A stretch of 11,679 bases of DNA from the NCBI GenBank assembly GCA_012964275.1, contig DTUG01000137.1:1-11679 (forward strand). The letters are read 5' to 3'. The position numbers and the translations under genes are program-made. The stretch comes from Fidelibacterota bacterium. Lineage in GTDB: Bacteria > Fidelibacterota > Marinisomatia > Marinisomatales > UBA1611. Each line of letters opens with the position of its first letter. Position 1 is the first letter of the stretch. The notes beneath the pieces are model-generated. The model did no database searches, was not told the DNA's origin, and saw nothing but the letters and a program-made list of their open reading frames with translations. This document shows positions 1-7,230 of the stretch, piece after piece.

Positions 1-3000
1 ATAAAGCAGTGAATGACGGTCAGTGGCACCATACGGCCGTAGTCTGGGACTATTCCGGAACTGGCACTGATGGGACAGGTATGATATATGTTGACGGTGT
101 ACGGGGAATATCAAACAACAGTTATGATGCTGAACCAGGGGATGGTGCTGAACTTGCCATTAAAATAGGTGCTCCCAATTTCCAAGCCAGAGAAGCGTTC
201 AATTACTTTTCCGGAATGATACATGAGCTCAGAATCTGGTCAACAGCTAGGACTGAACAGGAAATAGTTAGCCAAATGTATGAAACACTTTTTGGGCAAT
301 TTACCGCTTTGCATGGTGGACTAAAGCATGATGATCTCATAGCTGCCTGGAGAGATTCATCAGGTACTGATGATCCCGGTATGCTAAATACCGGTAGACC
401 TATCTACCGCAGCACAGATGTGGTAATCGATACGACTATAGAATATTTTACGGGGGAGTACTATAGGAGTTCCAAAGGCGCATCTCCAAAATTTGGCAAC
501 CTGGTCCAAGTGCGAAATGATACCTTGATTAATTTTCAATGGAAAGGTGAAAGCCCGGATCCTTTAATGATCCCGGTTGATAATTTTCAAGTTAGATGGA
601 CCGGACAATTCTACGCTAAATTACGCGGTGAGTATAAATTCAGAACACATTCTGATGACGGTGTCAGGCTATATATCAATGAAAAACTTATTATCGATGA
701 TTGGGTTAACCATGGTGCCCAAAGCCGTAAGGGTTCTATTTACCTAGAATCCGGTTTCCAAAACGTTAAACTGGAATACTATGAAAACGTAGGGGGCGCG
801 ACCTGTGAGTTATACTGGACAACTCCTTTTTCTGCCGAAGCGCATCTACAGCCTCTAATTTACCAACTCTCAGCCAGTGCTTCCAGTGCCAGTGAGGGCG
901 ATGAAGTTGCAAAAATATCAATAGATTTAACATCTAGGTCTGGTAAAAATATAACTCTCGCAGTTGCAACAGAAGACAGCACGGCAAATGGCAACGGGAA
1001 AGATTATTCATCATTGAGTAAAACCTTTACAATTCCTGCGGGTGGAAAAAGGATCACTTTCCCTATTCAGTTATATGATGACAGCATGGATGAATACGAT
1101 GAAGTCTTTAGGGTCAAAATAATGGAAAAAAGCGTGTCGAATGCGAATGCAGGTATTACCAGGACCCATAGGATAATAATTTTAGATGACGATGAGCCCC
1201 CATCGGTACAGTTCCAATCAGCATCATCGTCCATTGCCGAATCTGGCGGCAATCAAATCGTAATATTGACACTATCTGCTGTAAGCGGTAAAGATATCAC
1301 TGCATACTATGCGGTTGATAAAAAAAGCACAGCAACACAGTTTAAGGACTACTTTTTAAATAGAAGTTCAAACTATGTTCTTCCTGGACCACATGGAACC
1401 TTTAAGGGTGAATACTACAGTGGAGGTTCTGGGGGTGAAAAGCCAGTATTTGGTAATCTCGTCTATGTGAGAGAAGATTCTATAATCAATTTCCAATGGA
1501 AGGATGACAGCCCCCACCCTTCTATCTCAAGTTCTAATTTTCAGGTACGATGGACCGGGGATATATATGCCGAATTGCCCGGTGATTACAGTTTTAGGAC
1601 ACACTCTGATGATGGCGTCAGGCTATATATCAATGATTCACTGATTATTGAAGACTTGCTTGTCCATGGTGACACAAGCCATTACGGATCTATTTTTCTA
1701 AAACCGGGGGTCCACAGACTCAAGCTTGAATATTTTGAGTATCATGGATGGGCAACATGTCAATTATACTGGGACCCGCCATCTGGTTCGGAATCGCTAA
1801 TAACTCCTCTATCGAATGGGCTCTATGCCTTTTTCCCTGCTGGCATTACCAGGGATACCCTGAACGTTGGAATTATCAATGATTCTACAGATGAGCATAA
1901 ACAGACCATTACATTAAAACTAACTGAACCTGTTAATGCGACTGTCGGTTCTGCAGGATACCATACTATTACAATCAATGATAATGATCCTCCACCATCT
2001 GTCGCTTTTGATACCGAGAAAACGAGCGAGTATGAAGTTCAAGGGAAATACCCCTACTATATAGGCCTGTCATTATCAGACATTTCCGAAAAACATGTGG
2101 CCGTAGGCTGGACTATCAGTACCTATGGAACGAATGCCAGGGCTAATAAAGACTTCAACGTTAATTTTTGGCCTATTGACCCACCGTCAGTCATACCAGA
2201 CCAAGACAAAGGCACAGTCTCTATAAAACCAGGTCTGCCAGGCGGAGCGATAGGTGTTCATATATTACACGATTTAATTGATGAAAAAGATGAAACCATA
2301 ATATTTAATCTCAAACCAGAACCTGAAAATGCATCTTTGGGGGTCATGACACGCCACAATTTTACAATCATAGATAATGACGATAAGCCACTGGTTGAAT
2401 TCAGCGGGGATGACCATGGAAACAACAGGAAGGCAGCAACTGGAATTGATTTAAGCAGTACAACCATAGGTATTATTGAATTAGGCGGCGATGTGGATTT
2501 ATTCCGGATTGAGCACAAAGTACCAATGACTATCCTTGTATGGTCAGGAGGCAGCACGGATCTTTATGGAGAAATTCTTGATGGAGCCGGTAATGTGCTT
2601 GCTTCTGATACTGACGGCAGGGACTCCAATAATTTTAAGATAAAAATACCCGTTCTGCCCAAGGTCACCTATGTTCGTGTGAAACACAATAAACCTGCCG
2701 GGACTGGCGAATATTCACTCATGGTGGAATCGTCCGAACAGTATGATAAATCTGCTGATGAATTGGTGCTGAATAAAACACAGGCATATTTTCATCCGGG
2801 CCACATTGTATATGTAGCAGATAAAACCGGTGTAGAATCATTTAACGTACAAAGGGTGCAGGTGGATGTGGTATCTATTGATCTAGATTTAAAGCGATTC
2901 ATCACGATTTATGTTAATGATTCATTACTCATCAATCCTTCCCTCTGTTACGTGCCAAGCTATGGCAGATATGAGAACCTGGGTGTTATACAAAAAAACT

Positions 3001-3455
3001 ATATTTCAAACCCTTTACAAATGGAAGGCCTGCCCCGATTTTTACCTGAAGAAATGTTGGATCATTCCCTGGTTTTTGGCGTCGTGAGAGATTTCCGCAC
3101 CAGGCAACCCGTATTTGGCGCTGAAGTGCGTGTTTTTGGTCAACCAAGCCCAGCACAAGGCAGTGCAACCACACTTATCAGTCTGACTAATGGTGAAGTA
3201 TGGGGAGGCGGTAAGCAACTGCCGACTAAACCATCTATGTTTAGTTTCCCTAAATCTGCTGATCGGCTCGTTGAAAAAGGACGTCGTATAACCAGCCTTG
3301 ATGGAAAATTTGCGATTGCGGTCCAGGATACCGGTATCCTTGTTGTACGCGCAGAATCACATCTCAGTAATTATCGTATCCAGGAAAAAGAAGTTAGACT
3401 CAAACACCAACGAGGTGAATATTACAGTGCGGATATCTGGCTGTTGCCAAAATAA
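1..3455 (+). CDS. Large modular secreted/surface protein (LamG, PA14, Calx-beta, PPC-like), 5' end missing
   Basis: The frame is open to the left edge (AAA GCA GTG from base 3), so the GTG at 9 is an internal Val in a LamG motif (VNDGQWHH), not the start. Residues counted from that Val: LamG/ConA-like fold about 1-95; PA14 about 147-273 with the HSDDGVRLYIN signature; Calx-beta about 284-397 ending LDDDEPP; a second Calx-beta begun at 398-460, interrupted by a second PA14 at 465-591 and resumed at 606-661 (INDNDPP); a third Calx-beta about 663-793; a PPC-like beta domain about 796-908 (DVDLFRIE); and a C-terminal stretch about 1021-1148 resembling carboxypeptidase-regulatory domains (VFGVVRDFRTRQPVFGAEVRV, TSLDGKFAI). 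PA14 and LamG usually bind glycans and Calx-beta binds calcium, so an adhesin or matrix protein outside the cell is inferred. No catalytic domain, transmembrane anchor or clear type IX sorting tail is seen. The stop lies just before msrA on the same strand. Confidence 0.85.
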   Translation, partial: KAVNDGQWHHTAVVWDYSGTGTDGTGMIYVDGVRGISNNSYDAEPGDGAELAIKIGAPNFQAREAFNYFSGMIHELRIWSTARTEQEIVSQMYETLFGQFTALHGGLKHDDLIAAWRDSSGTDDPGMLNTGRPIYRSTDVVIDTTIEYFTGEYYRSSKGASPKFGNLVQVRNDTLINFQWKGESPDPLMIPVDNFQVRWTGQFYAKLRGEYKFRTHSDDGVRLYINEKLIIDDWVNHGAQSRKGSIYLESGFQNVKLEYYENVGGATCELYWTTPFSAEAHLQPLIYQLSASASSASEGDEVAKISIDLTSRSGKNITLAVATEDSTANGNGKDYSSLSKTFTIPAGGKRITFPIQLYDDSMDEYDEVFRVKIMEKSVSNANAGITRTHRIIILDDDEPPSVQFQSASSSIAESGGNQIVILTLSAVSGKDITAYYAVDKKSTATQFKDYFLNRSSNYVLPGPHGTFKGEYYSGGSGGEKPVFGNLVYVREDSIINFQWKDDSPHPSISSSNFQVRWTGDIYAELPGDYSFRTHSDDGVRLYINDSLIIEDLLVHGDTSHYGSIFLKPGVHRLKLEYFEYHGWATCQLYWDPPSGSESLITPLSNGLYAFFPAGITRDTLNVGIINDSTDEHKQTITLKLTEPVNATVGSAGYHTITINDNDPPPSVAFDTEKTSEYEVQGKYPYYIGLSLSDISEKHVAVGWTISTYGTNARANKDFNVNFWPIDPPSVIPDQDKGTVSIKPGLPGGAIGVHILHDLIDEKDETIIFNLKPEPENASLGVMTRHNFTIIDNDDKPLVEFSGDDHGNNRKAATGIDLSSTTIGIIELGGDVDLFRIEHKVPMTILVWSGGSTDLYGEILDGAGNVLASDTDGRDSNNFKIKIPVLPKVTYVRVKHNKPAGTGEYSLMVESSEQYDKSADELVLNKTQAYFHPGHIVYVADKTGVESFNVQRVQVDVVSIDLDLKRFITIYVNDSLLINPSLCYVPSYGRYENLGVIQKNYISNPLQMEGLPRFLPEEMLDHSLVFGVVRDFRTRQPVFGAEVRVFGQPSPAQGSATTLISLTNGEVWGGGKQLPTKPSMFSFPKSADRLVEKGRRITSLDGKFAIAVQDTGILVVRAESHLSNYRIQEKEVRLKHQRGEYYSADIWLLPK
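447..827 (+). repeat. PA14 domain copy 1 (coding repeat)
   Basis: First of two PA14 modules in the large surface protein. By eye more than half of the aligned residues match copy 2 at 1401-1781, with shared blocks FGNLV, INFQWK, NFQVRWTG, FRTHSDDGVRLYIN and ATCxLYW. The DNA matches too: bases 663-682 are identical to 1617-1636. This copy sits between the LamG-like region and the first Calx-beta domain, a normal end-to-end position. Confidence 0.85.
1401..1781 (+). repeat. PA14 domain copy 2, nested inside a Calx-beta domain
   Basis: Second PA14 module, with the same conserved blocks as copy 1. It begins after the KDYFLNRSSNYVLPG strand of the second Calx-beta domain and ends before the YAFFPAGITRDTLNVGIINDSTDE segment that completes that domain. 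The host domain is therefore split. Compare the first Calx-beta, where KDYSSLSKTFTIPAGGKRITF runs without interruption. Confidence 0.8.
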
Positions 3456-3457
3456 TT

Positions 3458-4045
3458 TTGGCCATTCCAATATCTATTTTTCTTCTTGCAGTTTTTTTAA
3501 ATATAAATACCGGTATGAATCAATCTGAGTTTGCAACCCTGGGCGGGGGTTGTTTCTGGTGTGTGGAAGCTGTCTATCAGCGTGTGGATGGAGTTTTATC
3601 AGTAAAACCGGGTTATGCTGGAGGTCATATAAAAAATCCCACCTATAAGGATGTTTGTTCGGGCAGGACCGGCCATGCTGAAGTAGCCCGCATTGAATAC
3701 GATCCGACCATGATTACCTATGAACAAATTCTAAATGTATTCTGGCAGGCTCACGACCCTACAACACTCAATCGACAAGGCAGCGATGTGGGTGCTCAAT
3801 ACCGTTCAGTTATATATTATCATAATGATCAGCAAAAATCAGTCGCTGATGAGTCAAAAACTCAAACGGATCAATCCAGTTACTGGCCAAACCCAATCGT
3901 CACGGAGATCGTGCCTTTAGCAAATTATTCCGAGGCAGACGATTACCATCATAATTATTATAACGAGAATCCAAATCAGCCTTACTGCATTTTTGTTATT
4001 AAACCCAAGCTGGATAAGCTGGGGGAAAGCGGAGTTATCGACTAG
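3458..4045 (+). CDS. msrA: Peptide-methionine (S)-S-oxide reductase MsrA, possibly exported
   Basis: MsrA reduces the S form of methionine sulfoxide in oxidised proteins. The family signature GGGCFWCVEAVYQRVDGV is at residues 29-46, with the nucleophile Cys32 and a second Cys35. Further conserved blocks are GYAGG, GRTGHAEVARIEYDP, FWQAHDPTTLNRQGSDVGAQYRS and the terminal QPYCIFVIKPKL, whose Cys could resolve the disulfide. The core matches a normal MsrA of about 170-180 residues. The start is uncertain. TTG at 3458 adds a hydrophobic leader (AIPISIFLLAVFLN) suggesting export, but it has no basic N-terminus and no ribosome binding site. ATG at 3515 (residue 20) would give a cytoplasmic enzyme. 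The gene follows the surface-protein gene by only 2 bases (or 59), so the two may be cotranscribed. The stop is 8 bases from the convergent serC stop. Confidence 0.93.
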   Translation: MAIPISIFLLAVFLNINTGMNQSEFATLGGGCFWCVEAVYQRVDGVLSVKPGYAGGHIKNPTYKDVCSGRTGHAEVARIEYDPTMITYEQILNVFWQAHDPTTLNRQGSDVGAQYRSVIYYHNDQQKSVADESKTQTDQSSYWPNPIVTEIVPLANYSEADDYHHNYYNENPNQPYCIFVIKPKLDKLGESGVID

Positions 4046-4053
4046 TTAATAGG

Positions 4054-5148
4054 TCAGGTTTGATGATTCTGCTCGTAGGCCTGCATCGCGGAAATGAGAG
4101 CATCCACTCCTGATTCCGGCATGGCGTTATAAATTGAAGCCCGGAAGCCGCCCACAGACCGGTGACCCTTGAGAGAGACCAAGTTCCGTTCAGCGCAGAA
4201 AGAAAGAAACTCATTTTCATTCAATTCCTCCCCAACGAATACAAAGGTTACATTCATCAGCGAGCGATCCCCTAGGTTTACGGGGCTGGTAAACAATGAA
4301 TTTCTTTCAATTTCATCATACAGTTTTTTTGCTTTGAACTGATTCCTTTTTGCCATTGCATTTATACCGCCAATAGATTCGATCCATTTAAGCGTCTCAT
4401 TGACCATAAAAACCGCAAAGACCGGCGGTGTATTAAACATAGATTGCTTCGATGCATGGGTGGCATAATCCAGCATGGTTGGAATTTGACGTTCAGCCCT
4501 GCCGATTAGATCATCTCGAATAACCACCAGGGTCACACCTGCCGGGCCCATATTCTTTTGAGCGCCCGCATATATCAAACCAAATTCAGTCACGTCAATT
4601 GGCATTGATAAAATGTCGGATGACATATCAGCGACCAAGAATCCATCTTGATTTTTAACTTTAGGTATCACATGATATTGTGTACCATAAATTGTGTTAT
4701 TAGTGGTTATATGTAAATATACTGAGTGAGATTTTTGGTTCAGATTCTTTGGAATAAAGGTATAATTATCACTCTCGGAACTGCCGGCAACATGTACGGA
4801 TCCAAAATTGTGGGCTTCCTGAACAGCTTTTGATGACCACGCCCCAGTATTCACATAATCAGCAGTTTCATTCTCATTCAATAAATTCATGGGTACCATG
4901 GAAAATTGTAATGATGCCCCCCCCTGAAGCCACAATATCCTGTAATTATCTGGAATATTTAACAGGGAAACAAGGCGACCTGTTGTTTCGTCAAACAGGT
5001 CAACGACCGGCTTAGATCGATGGCTCATGGCCAAGAGACTGATACCGGTATCATTATAGTCTATAGCTGCATTCTTTACAGCAATCAAAACCGGTTCGGC
5101 TAAACAGGCGGGTCCAGCGCTAAAATTATATACTTGGTTATCCATCAT
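4054..5148 (-). CDS. serC: Phosphoserine aminotransferase SerC
   Basis: PLP enzyme of the cytoplasmic serine pathway: 3-phosphohydroxypyruvate plus glutamate gives phosphoserine plus 2-oxoglutarate. It can also serve the PdxB-type route to vitamin B6. Visible family blocks: YNFSAGPA at the N-terminus, MSHRSK (41-46), LQGGASLQF (75-82), TGAWSSKA (101-108), TTNNTIYGTQ, DMSSDILS, and GAQKNMGPAGVT with the PLP-binding Lys198. The C-terminus has SLKGHRSVGGFRASIYNAMP, which contacts substrate in the family. The length of 364 residues is normal. The protein begins MMDNQ: a CCAGGA motif ends 4 bases before the first ATG and 7 before the second, so the ATG at 5145 may be the real start. It stands alone, with no serA or serB in view. 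Its tail meets msrA with 8 bases between stops and no terminator hairpin there. Confidence 0.96.
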   Translation of the reverse strand: MMDNQVYNFSAGPACLAEPVLIAVKNAAIDYNDTGISLLAMSHRSKPVVDLFDETTGRLVSLLNIPDNYRILWLQGGASLQFSMVPMNLLNENETADYVNTGAWSSKAVQEAHNFGSVHVAGSSESDNYTFIPKNLNQKSHSVYLHITTNNTIYGTQYHVIPKVKNQDGFLVADMSSDILSMPIDVTEFGLIYAGAQKNMGPAGVTLVVIRDDLIGRAERQIPTMLDYATHASKQSMFNTPPVFAVFMVNETLKWIESIGGINAMAKRNQFKAKKLYDEIERNSLFTSPVNLGDRSLMNVTFVFVGEELNENEFLSFCAERNLVSLKGHRSVGGFRASIYNAMPESGVDALISAMQAYEQNHQT

Positions 5149-5152
5149 ATAA

Positions 5153-5158
5153 TCCTGG
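5153..5158 (-). promoter_or_regulatory. Ribosome binding site of serC
   Basis: On the minus strand this reads CCAGGA. The spacing is 4 bases to the first ATG (5148) and 7 bases to the second (5145), which favours the second. Confidence 0.5.
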
Positions 5159-5178
5159 AAAATATGGGATGAAGTTAT

Positions 5179-5190
5179 TTCACTAGTGAA
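5179..5190. repeat. 12-base perfect palindrome upstream of serC
   Basis: TTCACTAGTGAA reads the same on both strands. It lies about 30 bases upstream of the serC start, between that gene and the terminator of the neighbouring operon, where a serC promoter would be expected. It could be an operator, but the palindrome is short and may be chance. I see no convincing -35/-10 pair here. Confidence 0.3.
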
Positions 5191-5204
5191 CGTTGAAAAA
5201 AATG

Positions 5205-5230
5205 AAAAACCCCGAAAATTCGGGGTTTTT
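5205..5230 (-). terminator. Intrinsic terminator of the sigma/anti-sigma/Spy/lipoprotein operon
   Basis: A perfect 12-base inverted repeat (AAAAACCCCGAA and TTCGGGGTTTTT) around a 2-base centre makes a GC-rich hairpin with a U tract on either strand. It begins about 20 bases after the stop of the acidic lipoprotein gene at 5251 and lies upstream of serC, so it should end the minus-strand operon and insulate serC from it. Confidence 0.9.
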
Positions 5231-5250
5231 ATCAGTTTGATTTGTTTTGA

Positions 5251-6258
5251 TTAAGGCCTTTCCACCCGATAAGGGATAGACCACACCGCAGTGTTATAGC
5301 CCCCATCTTCCGTAAAGATGGTTGCCAGGTCAATCACATCATAAAAAGACCGGAATACCCTACTGTTTTGCCCCAACCCGGGTCCATGAATCAGCCAGGC
5401 GCCAGAATGGATATTATCATTCATGACTGTATCAAAGAACCTTCCGGTATCGTTAATAAATCGTCTGCCCCGCTGTTGGCGGTTGCGCGCATAATGTACA
5501 GTACACCACTCACCGACACCTGTAGAATCCATTGTGTACTCGGGCCCATCATTTTCCACGGACATCTGAATAAGCACCAGCTCGAAAGCATTAAACGTAG
5601 GCAACGATTCCCGGTCAATAAATAATGTGCCTACTTCTTCAGCGTTAAAGGAATGCAGAATGTTCCCAACTCCATATACGCTGAGTGTAGAAATATCCAA
5701 ATTTGTAATCGAAACTTTTTCTCCGGCACCGCCAATAAGCGGTGTTAGAGCATCGATTTTCCAGCGATAGCCGTTCGGATTTGTTACGTCCTCCTCCTGC
5801 ACATAGCGAACCTGCCTGGTCAATACAGTAGTGAAATCCTTGGAAAAACCCATAGAATCGATCGCTTCATGGTTGGAAGTATCAATGGCCTGGACCATCA
5901 AGACCCCGGTGATGGTGTGGGTCACAAACCCGATGGCTGTGTCACCATCTACAGTAAATTCAACCGTGCGGTCCCGATCTGTGAACAGGCGACCGAAGCG
6001 TATCCGGTATCCCTCGCCATAGGAAAGAGTATCACCAAAAAATCTGGCCACACCTTCCGTCTCCAGGCCGAATTCAAAATCCAGGTCAGCTAGTCCTTCG
6101 TCATCAAAACCATCCAGCCCTGCCGCATCATCAGCGTCAAGCAATGCAATAAGGGCGCTTTCATCCAGGGTAAATTCATCATCACTATTTTCACATGCAG
6201 AAAAAACCAGCAATAAGGTCAGTAGCAAGAAATGAATATGTTTCATGGTTTTCATCAT
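5251..6258 (-). CDS. Acidic lipoprotein of unknown family, last gene of the ECF sigma operon
   Basis: I do not recognise the family. With the ATG at 6258 the product is 335 residues and starts MMKTMKHIHFLLLTLLLVFSAC, a lipoprotein signal peptide with lipobox FSAC and lipidated Cys22. The frame extends to a GTG at 6306, but that would overlap the preceding gene and put 16 non-signal residues ahead of the signal, so I rejected it. After the Cys comes a very acidic stretch (ENSDDEFTLDESALIALLDADDAAGLDGFDDEGLADLD), then a predicted beta-rich body with FTVDGDTAIGFVTHTITGVLMVQ and a tail ending WSIPYRVERP. It is probably anchored in the inner or outer membrane facing the periplasm. It starts 13 bases after the Spy-like gene and is followed by a strong terminator, so it should be the last member of that operon and possibly a target or accessory of the stress response. 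Confidence 0.75.
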   Translation of the reverse strand: MMKTMKHIHFLLLTLLLVFSACENSDDEFTLDESALIALLDADDAAGLDGFDDEGLADLDFEFGLETEGVARFFGDTLSYGEGYRIRFGRLFTDRDRTVEFTVDGDTAIGFVTHTITGVLMVQAIDTSNHEAIDSMGFSKDFTTVLTRQVRYVQEEDVTNPNGYRWKIDALTPLIGGAGEKVSITNLDISTLSVYGVGNILHSFNAEEVGTLFIDRESLPTFNAFELVLIQMSVENDGPEYTMDSTGVGEWCTVHYARNRQQRGRRFINDTGRFFDTVMNDNIHSGAWLIHGPGLGQNSRVFRSFYDVIDLATIFTEDGGYNTAVWSIPYRVERP

Positions 6259-6271
6259 GTTATTATTGAAT

Positions 6272-6817
6272 TTAATACCAAAAATCACGTTTGCGGTGAC
6301 CTCCACGCCTTTTTTTCATTTTCTTCTTTTTATTTCTTCTTTCATCACCGCGTTTTCTTAATTCACCACCCATTTCTCTAAGCATTTTCTGTTTAAACAT
6401 TCCCAGTATGGTCATTTGCAAGGGATCCAATAGATCGTCCATCCCGAGCAGAAATTTTTCTTCCACATCGGCCTTCTTTTTCCGCAATTTGGTAATCTTT
6501 TTAACTGCAGATGTCACTTCTGATTTGCTCAGTTTTTCATCTTTTTCTATATTTTGTCTTAAACTTTTTCCAATCTCTTTTTCTTCCTGGTTTATGGCAT
6601 CTAAATTTTTTCGATGTTCACGAAACCGGGGGAAAAATTTCTCTGCCTGTCCCGGTTTCAGATCCAATTCTTCTGTTAAACGCCAAACCATCATAGTTTC
6701 CATACGTTTCCGGCGATCATGTTCATCGTCTCCCCTTTCATCGTGATCCATGAAATCACGTTCCTGAGCAAATGATAAACTCACTAAAAGAGTATAGGTC
6801 ATCAATAGCATTCTCAT
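6272..6817 (-). CDS. Spy/CpxP/CnrX-like periplasmic protein with a very basic tail
   Basis: A signal peptide (MRMLLMTYTLLVSLSFAQ) gives a periplasmic protein of about 163 residues. The body is helical and charged, as in the Spy/CpxP/zinc-resistance fold, with two weak versions of its LTxxQ motif: LKPGQ at 53-57 and LDPLQ at 130-134. Spy and CpxP act as periplasmic chaperones or stress sensors, and CnrX is a metal sensor of the same fold. The segment after the signal is rich in His, Asp and Met (MDHDERGDDEHDRRKRMETMM), which could bind metal. The last 30 residues are strongly basic (RRNKKKKMKKRRGGHRKR) and end DFWY, which is unusual. The ATG overlaps the anti-sigma stop as ATGA and has a good GAGGA site 6 bases upstream, so translation is probably coupled. 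Family membership is inferred from motifs and context. Confidence 0.7.
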   Translation of the reverse strand: MRMLLMTYTLLVSLSFAQERDFMDHDERGDDEHDRRKRMETMMVWRLTEELDLKPGQAEKFFPRFREHRKNLDAINQEEKEIGKSLRQNIEKDEKLSKSEVTSAVKKITKLRKKKADVEEKFLLGMDDLLDPLQMTILGMFKQKMLREMGGELRKRGDERRNKKKKMKKRRGGHRKRDFWY

Positions 6818-7230
6818 AATGTTTCCTCATTATTTATTTCATTGTTATTGTATATGTCGTGTATCAGGTCCAGTGTTTCCCAAAGGTCATCCTCATTCAG
6901 GAGAAACAGTGTCAGGTCAGCTAGATAAGCTTCATTATCATCAATCTCATAGTCAACATTAATTGACCAAAAATCTGTCTCAAAAATTTCGGCTGTATCG
7001 TCATTTTCCGCAACGTATATAATCTCATAATTCACCGGATCTAATTGTAGAAAGGTAAAATACCCAAATACGGTTATGACCAAGGCGGCCACAAAACCTG
7101 AAAGGGTTCTATAGCGATGCAGTTCTATCTCTCTCTGCCGTCCATGAAGAGCAGCCAGGAAAAGGCCAGGATCAGGGCTCGCTGACTTCAATCGGCCCTG
7201 ATTAATAAGTTTTTCTTCAAATTGATTCAT
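6814..7230 (-). CDS. Single-pass membrane protein, probable anti-sigma factor
   Basis: A 138-residue protein with a cytoplasmic-like N-terminus (1-42, containing EEKLINQGRLKSASPDPGLFLAAL and a basic RQREIELHRYR), one transmembrane helix at about 43-62 (LSGFVAALVITVFGYFTF), and an outer segment of about 75 residues that is strikingly acidic (AENDDTAEIFETDF, YEIDDNEAYLADL, NEDDLWETLDL). It has no HxxxCxxC zinc motif, so it is not a ZAS-type anti-sigma; small one-helix inhibitors such as CnrY are a better comparison. The call rests on position: it overlaps the ECF sigma gene by 14 bases and the Spy-like gene by 4. The short N-terminal segment would hold the sigma factor at the membrane. There is no clear ribosome binding site, so translational coupling to the sigma gene is likely. 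Confidence 0.65.
   Translation of the reverse strand: MNQFEEKLINQGRLKSASPDPGLFLAALHGRQREIELHRYRTLSGFVAALVITVFGYFTFLQLDPVNYEIIYVAENDDTAEIFETDFWSINVDYEIDDNEAYLADLTLFLLNEDDLWETLDLIHDIYNNNEINNEETL
6824..6828 (-). promoter_or_regulatory. Shine-Dalgarno site of the Spy-like gene
   Basis: GAGGA on the minus strand, 6 bases before the ATG at 6817 and inside the last codons of the anti-sigma candidate. It is one of the few clear ribosome binding sites in the window and supports this start. Confidence 0.65.

Noticed and set aside
9..11. GTG as the start codon of the large surface protein
   Set aside because: The frame continues to the window edge and the Val sits inside a conserved LamG motif (VNDGQWHH), so the gene starts outside the window.
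3071..3455. Type IX secretion sorting domain at the C-terminus of the surface protein
   Set aside because: The last residues (YYSADIWLLPK) lack the usual pattern ending in a short basic tail; the region looks more like a carboxypeptidase-regulatory-type beta domain.
3298..3528. A 76-residue plus-strand frame overlapping the end of the surface protein and the start of msrA
   Set aside because: It lies in another frame across two well-supported genes and has no recognisable features.
6259..6306. Extended start (GTG at 6306) for the acidic lipoprotein
   Set aside because: It would overlap the Spy-like gene and put 16 extra residues ahead of a clean lipoprotein signal; ATG at 6258 fits better.
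6408..6746. A 112-residue plus-strand frame opposite the Spy-like gene
   Set aside because: Its Ser/Phe-rich sequence is what the reverse of a Lys/Glu-rich gene produces; the minus-strand gene has a signal peptide, ribosome binding site and operon context.
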